A stretch of DNA of 64,000 nt from Tubulanus polymorphus (taxonomy: Eukaryota; Nemertea; Palaeonemertea; Tubulaniformes; Tubulanidae). The stretch is from assembly GCF_964204645.1 (NCBI RefSeq), contig NC_134025.1:9863001-9927000 (forward strand). Reading direction: 5' to 3'. Both the position numbers and the translations under genes were made by a program. The notes under the pieces are model-generated. The model saw only the letters and a list, made by a program, of their open reading frames with translations. It ran no database searches and was not told the origin of the DNA. Each line of letters starts with the position of its first letter. Positions within the stretch are counted from its first letter, which is position 1. Shown here one piece after another: positions 36,933 to 48,691 of this stretch.

Positions 36933-39900
36933 GTTGGTCGCGTCGTTCGCGCTAACTCTCAAGTTGTCAACACAATCACAACATCCGATTCATCTTCCCA
37001 ATTAGGTCCGTAACCGTCGTATACGATTGTTAACCTTTACGACGACTATACAATTCGTGCCTACCCGAAGGCGTGTCTCAAATGTCACGAGCGTTTTAAT
37101 TGCGCATGGTTTTCGCAAATCCCACTAAGTCTTTATTGTGAATGTATATTTTATATGCCGAGACATCACGTCGCTTGTACATCTTCACTGTCCCCAGAAT
37201 ATCTCATTTGTCATGGTTACAACCGATGTAAATAAAATCTGTTAGTCATCTGACATATGACTTTATAGTCGGTATTAACATATAATGGATTTTCCTTTAC
37301 GTGTCTCAGTTTTGGTGTCAAGAGATCACATGCCGCATGGTTTTTGCCTGATTTCCAGGGCTTTTCCTGAAAATTACTAAAATATCCAGGTAAAAGGCAG
37401 GTATAAGTTTACTGGTAATTTGTCAAACCGATCGAGGCATAAACAAGTTGGATATTCTTGCAGTAAATACAACAAGTAAAATATTGATACGTTCCTCCAG
37501 TTTCGTTTACTCTCCTCAAGCGTTAATAAATACAGGTGTATGTGGCAGTCCACGATATGCAGAAAATCCACATGTTTTTTACAGAAAACAAATCGTCGGT
37601 CAATTCACTCCACAAACAACGCACACGCACACACATAAAGAAGTTGAGAAAGTCGATAACACTCCAATACTTCGCGCAAGTCATTCAGATATGACATCGA
37701 ATTACTTGTGAATGAACTGCTCAAGGGCAATGGACCGGTCAAATACACCAGACAAATACGAGATTTCGGCCGAAACTCTCGCGGCACATCTGGTACAGTT
37801 CACGCACCCACGCGCCATTGGAAGAATACGCCTATAATGATGAATTTTCTGACAACGTTTTTGTATTCTCCATGATGATGACATTTAGAAAAAAGTGATG
37901 CGCACGAACGTAACACCTAACATGCGTAAATGTCGGCCTTATTTTTAGCTGTACGTTGGGTGGATATGCTTTCGATCAGCCAACTATGCACAACAATCGA
38001 GTTATGTCCTGTCGACGTCATCGGGCCAATTGGGAAATGAATTAGAGGCAGTTTAAACCGCTCTTCGGCCTCGATATTGTTCTCAAACTTGGCTTTGGCA
38101 ATAGCTATGATTAGGCAGTGATTGGTCACCGTCTCCTCTTTAAGCGAACTAACGATGTCTATAATTCACCTTGTTAACCGTAGACGCTCATTCGTCAATT
38201 TGTTCTCGGGTGCCTAATTCCTGACTCTGGAAACATACGCTATATATACACTAAACGTTTATCGTTTCACATACCTTTTTAAGCTGCCGTGCGATGGTGT
38301 TCGCAGCATAGTCGTAAATTAATTCGCGCTAGTTAAAACGATGGGCTCAACTAAAGGACATAACGTTAGCCGGACGAGTATCTCTTAAGTGTTGCCTTTA
38401 CGGAAAAAACATCATTGCAGTTTATGTCTTAATATAGGCGCGAACCGGTTGCAACAGAAACATAGTCAATATTGAATTTGTACTAGCTTATTTATATGGG
38501 TGGAGACGTATCTTCAGGCATCGTCGTGTCTGCAGCCTGAATTTTGCCACTGCCGTGACGTGTAAACGTTAGCAACAATTTACTCGTTTCTAAGCACAAT
38601 GTACACGAAACTTCTCAGTTTCGCGCGCTTTCGATGATGATTCAGCACAGACCGCAATGGATTTTTCATCAATGCACTTTATTTTTCGTCGAAATTATGA
38701 AATCACTATTAGCCTTTAATCTCAGCAGCCTATAGAGAATTGTTCATTCATTCCGAATGAAACCCATTGAAAATAGAAGGTTTTCATACAGCTTTTGATA
38801 CATACATGATGAACGTATCAAATGTCTTTGGAAGATCGTTCGAAGCGCTTATATTTACATAGCTAGATATGAGAAGCGTCGACGCTTATCGCACGGAAGC
38901 TTTATACTCAATATGACTTGTCTCTACGGTTACTCAAGAATCTAGTCATTAATTGTTCGTGATGGGTACTTAAATTCCCGTGCACTGCTCGTCATTTGAA
39001 ATAAACAGACGGCGCAACTCTGTGCGAAACGTCGACATCGATAAAAGTTATTTCACTGCGTTGATATACCGCAAAACCAATCGTGGTACATTCGTTTTAT
39101 CACTTGTCTAAAGAGCTTTTCTGTCGTCGCGATTCTTCAAATTCCTTTGACTTGTATCCATCATTTGATCGATTGGCCATTCCTTGTACGCGTTAACGTT
39201 TTCTTTTGTTCATCAACATCTTTTGTACTGGATCTCCTTTCGATGAAAGTGATCAGCTAGTGCACGTATTACCCTAGTTGTATTTATCCTTGCCTTACGA
39301 AGTTTCAATTTACGTTTTATTTAGTAATAAGTGAACTAATTCACCTTTGAGTAGGTTCACGACTGAAAATGAACTTTGAACTCATTGGAATTTGTCTTGG
39401 GGCTTTTCAATGGATGCCTTTTCAAAAGTATTTACGGCGCCAGTTGTACATGTCTGTAAAGGATGTCAGCTGTAGCTTTCAAAATAAAAAAGTATAAGGA
39501 ATAAGGTAACGATCATCTAGATTACTCCGCATGTCATATTCCATTTACCAAGCGGCTTTCATAGTCATAATCATACCGAATTTGGATATTCAATGGTTTT
39601 AAGTGAAACTTTAGTTAAAAGAGAAACTTTTTACCAATATTGATTTAAATCTTTTGTTACACTTTCTTCTCTTACGTTTAATGTACACTATAGAATAATT
39701 TCATTTGATCAACTGAATGTTAACTTCTGCGTGATATTAATTCATCTTCTTTTTTTTCATCAATCCTTTTTCATTTGTTTTTCTTTTTTTTCATGGTATG
39801 TTTTGCCAGGGTGTCTGAACATCCTGGCTCTCCTCCGGCTCCTGTCATCTTAATGTGTACTTCATTGCTTGCATTTAAATTTGTTATTATTGATTTTGTA

Positions 39901-41135
39901 CCTATTTATGGTGACAAACAGATTACTTTACTTTACTTTGGTGAATTTAATATCTTGCATCAAAATTATGTCAAATCCAATACGAAAAGAATCAAACACC
40001 ATCATGGCATTGCATTTTACATCCCAGACCCGTCATATATGTTTCAAATTTATTAGCTAACGTGCGAAGAACAGAACTTTAGCGGCTCCCAGCGTGAGTC
40101 CGTGTACGTATATTGGTTCGATGAATACACTTAAGTTGAATAGAATAATTACATTAAATGTCAATACTAGTCACCGAGATCCTTTGTTATTGTTTCCTGA
40201 TAGAAATGTTATATTATGATAGCCGTTGGTATATTTTCTGAACGGTATGAAAAAAAACGTGAAACAGACGCGACCCACACGTATCTTGCGCTTCAACCGT
40301 AACGAAAAACGTAATCTAAATTAAGATACATAATAACCTTGTATAGAAAGCTATTTGCCCACGCATCAGATATACCTTTCTCAAAGCTCGTGATTTTTAG
40401 TTGCATATACCGTCGCTGTTTCATCCCAGTATTGAGTAAACAAATATCGGTGTTTTTCAGCCGATTGCCTTGTATATCATGCATATATGAAGCCAAACGC
40501 ATATGTTCCTATGCCCAAGGATATGGAATGCATGGCAAGAATAAAGAAGATTATGATATTGCTTTGACATTAAGTACTGAGAAAAAGATATTCCAGTTTC
40601 TAATATCTGTCATATATTTCGCAAAAAAATGTGAATTTAGCGAGTAATTTTTAAGGTATACATCATCTACAGTAAACTTCGCCTTACTCGAACATGGCAA
40701 ACTCTGACTTTCGACTAACTCGGACTAAAATGAAATCATTTTTCCGACTTCCTAACATATTTTTCTATCCCAAACTCGGACTTCATTTACCTCGGACCAA
40801 CTTTTCCGGTCCCAGTTAGTCCTAGTTAAGCGAGAATCAACTGTATTTTCGTAATGACTTCTATTCATTAACACGTTCCGAAAAAGTAGATAAAATTGAA
40901 TTCCAGTCGATTGCTATTACTCTTCGTGTTTAAAATGTAGTGGCGAGAAATATCCAAGGAGAACTTCCTATGGACTAAAAACAATGTTCAGATAGGAGCA
41001 ATCATTATTGTAAGATGTTCGAATGGGAATATTCAAAACATCGGTGACGCAAAAAAATCTCACGAATATACCTATAGTCCAAAACTTCGGAAACTATTTA
41101 TGGACATTGAGTAAACACATCAAATTTCTACTTAC
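36933..41135. other. between two candidate channel first exons, no supported gene
   Basis: Probably promoter and intron sequence of the channel. It contains a pogo-like MITE at 40670-40843. A minus-strand open stretch of about 80 codons ending at 37917 looks protein-like (FKLPLIHFPIGPM) but has no good 5' splice partner and no family I know. Confidence 0.4.
40670..40843. mobile_element. pogo/Tigger-like MITE, copy 2
   Basis: 174 bp, bounded by CAGTAAACTTCGCCTTACTCG and the reverse complement CAGTTGATTCTCGCTTAAC, with TA on both sides (40668-40669 and 40844-40845). It shares the CAGTAAAC end and internal CTCGGAC/CGACTT motifs with 17493-17773. No transposase. Confidence 0.8.
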
Positions 41136-41203
41136 CGCCTGCCTGATCCAGGAACTAACGGTTCGTTTTCCATCGATGTCGGATCAACAGAAGGCGAATA
41201 CAT
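41136..41203 (-). other. candidate alternative first coding exon (channel gene or unknown gene)
   Basis: Minus-strand ATG at 41203 followed by 22 codons (MYSPSVDPTSMENEPLVPGS then GR) and two bases of a split codon, ending at a strong donor GTAAGTAG. The upstream 5' side is CpG-rich, like a promoter. Its phase (two bases left over) equals that of the 36932-36901 exon, so it can join the channel exon at 29422 in frame. It may instead start another gene whose remaining exons I did not find. Its ATG context is weaker than that at 36932. Confidence 0.5.
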
Positions 41204-42940
41204 CGATCCTTTATAACAGCAGCCCCAGCCGGATCTTAATTAAAAACGATCAAATACCTCGCGCCAACCGAGAGCCCGCTCGCTAGTCGCAAAGCGGCGG
41301 CGAGTGTTCGCTCTTCTCTACGTCGCCGAGGACGTAGAGCAGGCGGTACGGTAGGAGTTCAATGAGTGACACATACACCAATCGATACGCACATTTTCGT
41401 TAATCCTCCGATGAGATTTGTTACGAGGAAAACGTATGCTATCGTGCTGACCTTGGTTTTGCTTTATCCGGATCATTTAGACTCATCAATTCGACCCATT
41501 ATAAGCACGAACTGTGGTGCCATGGTTGTCGGTCAGTGCAAAAAATGATACCGTTCAGCCCTCGACCCCAAAGTGCATTTGAAATATTAGAAAAATATCA
41601 GAATCCACCGTGTTAAAGATTCTTTTACTTAGAATGTTAACTCTCCTTACTTATAAAGCGTTAAAATAAGTTTATGTACGCAAAAATTGGTCGGCCTAAA
41701 GCAATGACAATCGTCTCCTCAGTTCCAACAACAGCACTTAAAACAACATCACTAACATCAATACATCGTGATCTGGACATTACCATATGAACCTATATCA
41801 TCTTAAAAGTTTAAGATATCTTTTAGTATCTGGAAATAACGGACCTTTTTGACTGACCAGTACAAGAGTTTAATTTCCTGTTCAGTGACTACGGCTCAAA
41901 ATAGCTACTTCGCAATGGAAGCAGTCACCGAGGAGGGAAGCAACGTATTATTATTATCATTATGTAAAAAATACGAAACCGTGCACATCTATTGTATTAT
42001 AGGCTTACATTGATATATATCTATTTATATGTATAAACATCGTATTGTTTTTTCGAGATAAACTCATTATTTAGAACTTTGACGATCGCTTTTATACTTA
42101 AACTTAAACTTTTATTCTTTTTATGGTGTCGCTTTGACGTGTTTCATATATATCATCAAAGAAAGATAGTTTCCGCAAATAAAGCCTTACCCTTTATTAC
42201 GGATGAGCATCCATGCGTTGACGGCAGAAATCATTTTCTTTCTATCTGTATGCCGGTGCGTATATGACTGCCTTTCGTAATTGGTTTTGGTAGTGTAATG
42301 AGCTTTCAGGCGACCTTTCTTCAAATACCACACCCATGTATCTGCCTCTCAATCCCTTATGCGATATTAATCCTTGTACCACATTTACGATTGTGATTAG
42401 CTCTGGGCAAAATATAAATTAATGAAATATATCATCTTCATCAGTAAATGTATCGTTGTGCAGAATTTTTTGGCCCGAATATGCCACCACTTGCGAACGA
42501 TTTGCAATATTCAGTATCTATCTATGTTTTCAGATATCAATCATTCTGAGAAAGAAATGCATCTCAGTGTTTCTCACTTACTAACCCCGAGGTTTAATGA
42601 AAAGATTGTCTTGTGAATCGCAGTACTTAGATGCCATTAGAAAATCCACAAACTTTCAAAATCTGTCTTTGCGTTGGCCTCGTTCAGCTACTCATGCGCC
42701 ATCTTGAGTCTAACAGGGCGTTTTTTGTTACGCGCAACACACAACGGTCGTTTCGACGATGTATTTATATTCATAAGTGTCGGAAAAAACAAAAACGATC
42801 AGATAGAAACGAAGGTATATTTAAACTGCTCGATAAGATAATGGTGTTAGAATGTGAAATTATCTGGTTAATTCCCACAAAGCAATTTCGATAGCTTTCA
42901 GTTGCATTCTCCGTCATATCGTGTATTCGCCAGCTCTATA
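41204..42940. other. intergenic, upstream of the small secreted-protein gene
   Basis: Starts with a CpG-rich stretch (about 41230-41350) that may be a promoter for the minus-strand exon at 41203, then AT-rich DNA up to the secreted-protein start. Short frames here have no recognisable features. Confidence 0.4.
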
Positions 42941-44067
42941 ATGAAACTAGCTTCCCATATAGCTTTTTTGTTGGTAATATTGTGTTTTTCCGTCGCGAAA
43001 GCCAGACCATGCATTGAGAAGTATGTATATTTATGAGAATAGTTTCCATCATTTTTATTGATCACAAATTAATAAAAGAGCATTTTCGAATTGTGTTGGT
43101 TGAAATTGCGTATCTACGGATATGTATAATGTCATATCATTCTGTCAATCTAACACCATACGAAAACTATATCCATATGTACAGTGATGAAAAATTCATC
43201 GTATATTAATATAATTATTAGTCGTACCTATGTATATTTTGCAATACGTATTCAACATCTCTTCATAACCAACGAAAGATTTGACTTGTTTGCTTTGATC
43301 TCGTAGAGACAAAATATTTTTTGTTTATTCCGTATAAGCCGCAATAGTATGTATCCTGTTCGCTGCGATTTCATTAATATTTCACATATTTATCCAAAAT
43401 TCGTCATCGGGTACTATAATGTTAAACTCTACTTTAGTCTCTCAAAATAATGGTTATGTTAGTATAAAGATATTAATTTACGATAATAATTCGAACATCT
43501 CCTTAAATGATGACCCCCATATCTATGCTTCTCGGCCCCAGGCTTATGTAAATAGTAACACTAGTGTTATTTTTTGCTTTCTGAGTGTTTTTTACTATAT
43601 TTCAGACGGGGACTTATCAATATAGGCCTATTCAATAGTTTCAAGTTAGCGGATATAATTCTAGATTCTAGAATTCTTTATGATTCCCTTCGAGATGCCT
43701 ACAACCTCAATAAGAAAGTCAACAAGGTATACTATGGGTATTAGTGAATATATAGGCAAGAGCATTGCAGCCATCTGATTCAGATCTTTTTCAATCTAGA
43801 AACGAAGGAAATAGATAATCATTATTCAACTAATGGGTAATCTTGAGGGGAGGTTAATCTTTTTACCATTTAAATGATGATGCCCTTGGATTATCTAGGT
43901 TTTTAATATCGTTGCAGATTGATAACCAATTCGAGAGTTGGAGGGATATGTTTGTAAAAAAACTTCAAAATGCAGGATTTATTGAGAAAAAGCCGGAAAG
44001 CAATGGATTAGAAATCGAAAAAATTGCAACCGATGTACTTAAAGAGCTTGGCTGGACATCGCTGTAA
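42941..44067 (+). CDS. small secreted protein of unknown family
   Basis: Not recognised. Three exons, 42941-43020, 43606-43726 and 43918-44067, with donors GTATGT and GTATAC and acceptors TTTCAG and TTGCAG, join in one frame of 351 nt (116 residues). Residues 1-21 (MKLASHIAFLLVILCFSVAK then A) form a classic signal peptide. The mature part of about 95 residues starts RPCIEKR, has a single cysteine, no membrane segment, and alternating hydrophobic and charged residues suggesting amphipathic helices (for example DIILDSRILYDSLRDAYNL). Dibasic sites (KR at 27-28, KK at about 63-64 and 91) could be processed, but no Gly-amidation signal precedes them, so a neuropeptide precursor is only one option; a helical cytokine-like or other secreted factor is another. 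An ATTAAA lies at 44116-44121, 49 nt after the stop. The joined frame, signal peptide and splice sites make it a probable real gene. Confidence 0.75.
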
Positions 44068-45316
44068 AGATAATGATAATCGATCATGTTTGGATGAACT
44101 GAAAATGACGTCAGCATTAAAACGCTGAATAATAATATCTATTGCGTGGGTGGTTTGTTTTTCTAGTTGTTTTTTCTAGCTATTTTTCTCTTGGTGGCTC
44201 GAGTCTTCATCTCCTTTCTGCGTATCATTTTTTTCCGATGAGAAAAATCCTGTTGATCTAAATGGTTAACAAATTTGTGTCCAAATTGGTCATTTTTTGT
44301 TACGATTTTTGGTCGAGTGTTCGAATTTTGGCCAATTGCTGAATTTCAGAGCTGAAAGGCTTTTTTATCGGCCTTGTCGGATTAGTCCATGTCTTAATCT
44401 TATGTTTGATAATGATCAGGAAGTGACATCGTATGAAATTACCATGCAAATTGGCCTTGGTTGGTCGTAATAATCGGACGGAAAGTTCCTAAAAATGCTG
44501 CAATAGCTTCTTCACCCATCAGTCGTGAACTGAGCAATGGCGATTTAATGCCCCCAGAACAATATACAAGCATAGCTCAGTAAATCTCGGAGTTCTCAAT
44601 AACGTCCCATTGAGTATACATGCGTAACATTTAATTAAAGTACCCGTCGACTAGCTAATCGCGTTCTAAGTGAAAAACTACAATGGCGTTTTCCGCAATA
44701 CATTGTTCATTCATTTCCCCCGAGTGAACAGGCACGGTACTGGTCGGCATTGCTGGCGCGGCAAGGTCCGTCGTCATGGTCTGATAGCTGTTAAGAATAC
44801 GGACGTTATTAGCACTGCACCACGACAGCTCTTGCCGACGAAGGCATAAACACGCTTCGAAAACCAGTTACACAAAAACAAAACGTATCTACAGGCACGG
44901 TCGACACACATACATGTACACAGTGAATATATAGACACCTACACGAAATATAAACACGACTATTTGATTTAAGTTTAAAAAACGCTGACTTTTACCATTC
45001 GCAGAGATCTGATTATTTGGCTATGGGCGCCTGAGTCGAATTTAGATTTTTCGCGTTAGACAGGTAAGATTTATATTCATTCTTTTTTGGTGAATAACTT
45101 CCGTAGTAAAGACTTAGGTACATTTTTAGGGTGTCAATCTATGTCATTAATGGATGAATATAGCTGAACAAAAAATTAAGAGTTTGAAGCAAAATAAAAG
45201 AAGTTTTCATTTTAGTACTTGTCTTTTTTCAGTGGTACTTATGATGGTTATCATTTTTCGCATATCAATATTCGTATGTATTTTGGCGGTTGCAAGATCC
45301 CTCTTCATTGGTAAGC
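44068..45316. other. intergenic, upstream of the CUB/LDLa gene
   Basis: Should contain the CUB/LDLa promoter. On the minus strand an ATG at 44777 opens 40 codons (MTTDLAAPAMPTSTVPVHSG...) to a stop at 44655, within a CpG-richer patch; this might be another first exon or chance. Confidence 0.4.
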
Positions 45317-47877
45317 ATGATCTACGATATCATCTCATATAGAATCGCGTTAAATCTTCTATTCATTGTCTTAGTCTGGATGGGTATATCAACCCGTATA
45401 TCTCTCGTCATTACAGAAGCTGGATGCGGTGGCTTTATTGCTCCCGGTGCGGCGGATACCGGCCTGATACAAACACCTGGATATCCAACAAATTACAGTA
45501 TTTTGGATAAGTGCATATGGACGATACAAGCACCACTAAATCACCAAGTAAAGCTTATTATCATGGCTGTGCACGGTGAAGTTGGATCCGATGGTACATG
45601 TAATGACTATCTAGAGGTAACCAACTTGTACATTGTAATCACCATGAGTATCATTGTCATTGTTATCATGATATAAAATTATTTTCTCGATATAGAATAT
45701 GCTGGATGTAACAAAAAAGACAGCGGGAAAGTTATACGGAAAGCTTAGCTCGCGGAATACATAACCCATAGTAAAAAACCAATTGGTTTTCAAAAATCAC
45801 CTTGTAAAATTGCCAACGGATCTAAGAATAATTTTTTCCCGACCTTGTGGCTCTAATAAAAATTACCAATGGAATTTGGAAGATAAAACCTCGTGCAGAG
45901 AATTTGTAATTCGTGTACATTATGTGAACCATCGGGGATCATTACCATTTTCTCCTTATAGATTGCCATGTTCTTCAGAATCTCCGAAACCGATTATTGA
46001 ATACAAGTGCTCATGAATTTATACAACTATTAAAATCTAAGTGCAAACATCTCCATAAATGGTGGCTGATTTGGCTCTTTCGACCTAGAAAAATTTGGCA
46101 AAAAATTTGTAGCGAGAAAACTAATATTAAGCAATAGAAAACAAACCACTTTGTTTTCCCTAAACGTTTTTTTTTCTACGAACGTTCTTTTCTCGCTACC
46201 AAATTTGTTATCACATTTTTCTAAGTCGAAAAATAAACCCAGCATGGTCCGAATCAGCCCTAACAGATTCTTAGCCGACGGTCAGGGTTTCTTTTCAACG
46301 TAAACCAGAACTTAACCGGTGAATTTAGCCACCTTACTTGCAACCAGCCCCTGACCCAACGGTTTTAACTCGGCAATCAATACACTCGCGCGACAGGGAT
46401 TGCGGTTCATTATTGTAACAATTATTATAACATAGCGAAATGTCTTGATATTTCAGGTTCGTGACGGTAACGCTTCCGCCCCGCTGTTGTTCCACAGTTG
46501 TAGTTCAACTTCGAATGTGACGTTATACTCCAGTAGTCGGTGGATGTGGATGAAATTCTTTTCCAATTATATGACAACGAATTACGGTTTTAAGTCAGTA
46601 TTTTCCTTCAGTTACAAAGGTAAAACGAATACCGTGCAAAAGTTTCCGAAGAAAGTCTTACTATTTCCAAAAATCAGTGATCGTTGAAATGAACATCTGT
46701 TATCTGAGTAAATTACCAACACAATTTCAGATAAATACGTGTCTGATTAAATGTTGTGAAATTCATTATTAATTATGGTTTCCGTCGGGATTTTAAAATA
46801 ACAACATATTCACCAAGCAAATAAGAGGATATATCTCTCGAATTACGCTCCGAAACTTTGGAATATTTATAATCTATTGGAATACATATCTTTAGATTCA
46901 CAGCAGCTCAGAAGACACTTAAATGGTCATGTTCCAGGCACATTATCAATTCCATTCCGTCCTGCGGAGCGCATAAGAACTATCTTATAGGATTTTGCGC
47001 TATAGAATAGCTATTTATCATTATTATTATTATGTATCTAATCTTGTTTTGGTTTTTTGTAGCTGCTCCTCCGATGACAACAGATTATGTTGGTACGTAC
47101 GTAACCTTATATGTGATGAAACAAAGTAGTGCCTAATACGATCGTATATTTGTATATATGTATCTTTTTTTCTAGTGGATTGTAAAGGATTCCAGTACAC
47201 TTGCCCGAATAAAGAATGCATTAGCATTTCTTATATGTGCGACGGTCAAAACGATTGCGGATTTGTAGGGGGTAATTCTGACGAAAGCGACGAAAATTGT
47301 AAACCGTTTTCGTTACGTAAGTCGAACGCGCGAACTGAATCATGCCAGTCGATGACTTCGCCATCTATCGTAATGTAATATGCGTTTTTCTTTTTACGCA
47401 GCACTGGATTTCAGAATGGGTGTTGGTGTAGCGATTGGAATCGTGTCGTTTATTCTCGTGGTACTTCTGGCCGCGGCTACAGAGGGTTACTGCAGATGTG
47501 GAAAAGGCACCAAGTACACGTCACCTCAATCGTCTGGGGAATGCACACCGTGTTTGCCGTGTTGTAATAAGTCAGACGGTAGTCGCAGACCGTCCAAGGT
47601 GGTCAAGCGAACTTCCACGAATCCTGCAATTTTGATCTTGACGGGCGAAAACGAAAAATTCGAACAGATGGAACGAGACGGAAAACTGCGACCGAATTCG
47701 CTTATTTCTGCGATGCATATAGGCTCCAACGCCAATGCGAAGAACGCGACTGCCGAAACACCAGTGGAGGAAGCGGATAACAAGGCTGTGACTACTAACC
47801 TCGTTGTGGTCTCTAATAAAGATACGACGAAATCAAAATCAACGAATGCTACCAAAAGCAATGAAACGAAGGTCTGA
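45317..47877 (+). CDS. type I membrane protein with one CUB and one LDLa domain
   Basis: Five exons, 45317-45616, 46457-46619, 47063-47092, 47176-47316 and 47402-47877, total 1,110 nt and 369 residues in one frame. ATG 45317 is the first ATG of the frame and begins a hydrophobic signal segment. A CUB domain (about 36-154) has four cysteines (AGCGG, DKCIW, GTCNDY, HSCSS) and ends NYGFKSVFSFSYKG. A Pro/Thr linker is encoded by a 30-nt exon. An LDL-receptor class A repeat (about 166-209) has six cysteines and the acidic DGQNDC...SDESDENC calcium cluster. A membrane span follows (about 217-240), then a Cys-rich juxtamembrane patch (CTPCLPCC, possible palmitoylation) and a polar cytoplasmic tail of about 110 residues. 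The design recalls NETO-type auxiliary subunits and low-density-lipoprotein-receptor-like co-receptors, but NETO has two CUBs, so function is open. Confidence 0.9.
46059..46262. mobile_element. MITE family C, copy 3, in CUB/LDLa intron 1
   Basis: About 204 bp. Left end ATGGTGGCTGATTTGGC; the right end in reverse complement is AGGGCTGATTCGGACCATG. Inner arms CGACYTAGAAAAATKTG and GTAGCGAGAAAA pair across the element. It shares the ATGGTGGCTGATT end with the copies at 29148 and 31673. Confidence 0.75.
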
Positions 47878-48562
47878 TCTGCTACGCGTTTTTGACAATA
47901 ACCCTATGAAAAGTCATGTGTAATTGTATATATACTATATCAGTATTCAACATTTAGAGGCGACTCAGTAATCCGAGGAAAACAGGTCCCTGCTTGTTTC
48001 TCATCTTCGATTGGCTGTAATTAATATGTGTAAAAAATGCTTACGAATAAATGAATGGATCGTAGTGCAATAAGAATTGACGGCGGTCCGTAGTTTTCTG
48101 GTTGTTCCGTAGTTAAGTATTTAGTCTAGTACGATTGAATTACCGACAGATGCGACTTGGGTCATTTTTAATACGTTCTCACGCGCGCATAACCAACACA
48201 GGTGTCCTATCAATGGAATACCAGTCACAGTGTTGACCCGAGCACCGAGCATCTCAGCTCAGCGAACGACACGGCTTAGTTATTTTCGCGTCGGCTCTTC
48301 GTTCTGATGAACAGGAGTCGCAGCGGATAATCGAATTAAACCATGGTTAATCAGTCTTACCGAGAGATAAAATCACGTGGGAGTATAAGATGCGCTTTGA
48401 CGCGTCCGGGCATACGCGTCCAGAACCGTGGCGAATGGTCGAACGGTTGACTTCATTCTCTTTCACGCCGTCCATCTTATCATTAGTCTCAGGTGGTGAC
48501 GCAATATCTGCGCGATACATCGACTATAGTAGTTATTACGTTGTCATTTCGAGCTTCGTTGC
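47878..48562. other. 3' flank of the CUB/LDLa gene and possible promoter of the next gene
   Basis: An AATAAA hexamer lies at 48046-48051. From about 48200 the DNA becomes CpG-richer, as expected upstream of a gene start. A 35-codon plus-strand frame from the ATG near 48343 could be an upstream ORF. Confidence 0.45.
48046..48051 (+). terminator. candidate poly(A) signal of the CUB/LDLa gene
   Basis: AATAAA, 169 nt after the stop at 47877, on the same strand. The distance is suitable for a short 3' UTR. Confidence 0.5.
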
Positions 48563-48691
48563 ATGACGTCCGATAAAGACTTAATGTTTCAGAATAAACG
48601 ACGATCGCCCGATTTGTCGGGCATCGGAACACTGAAACGGACGCGGCCAGCCTGTGATGCGTTGAACATAAACATCGTGAATGGTCAATGA
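48563..48691 (+). CDS. possible first coding exon of an unidentified gene (42 codons)
   Basis: ATG at 48563 opens a 42-residue frame whose composition is strongly coding-like: it starts MTSDKDLMFQNKRRSPDL, continues SGIGTLKRTRPACDALNINI and ends at a TGA at 48689-48691. A GTGAAT donor at 48677 would end the exon after NINI at a codon boundary. The basic KRR and LKRTR stretches would suit a nuclear or regulatory protein, but I recognise no family. CpG-rich DNA precedes it, so it may be the first exon of a large gene running right out of the window, with much of the following gene-poor stretch as intron. It could also be a short standalone ORF or chance. Confidence 0.35.
   Translation: MTSDKDLMFQNKRRSPDLSGIGTLKRTRPACDALNINIVNGQ

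Noticed and set aside
37917-38171. Protein-like minus-strand stretch of about 80 codons
   Set aside because: No ATG, its only plausible acceptor needs a different phase from the nearby first exons, and no family is recognised.
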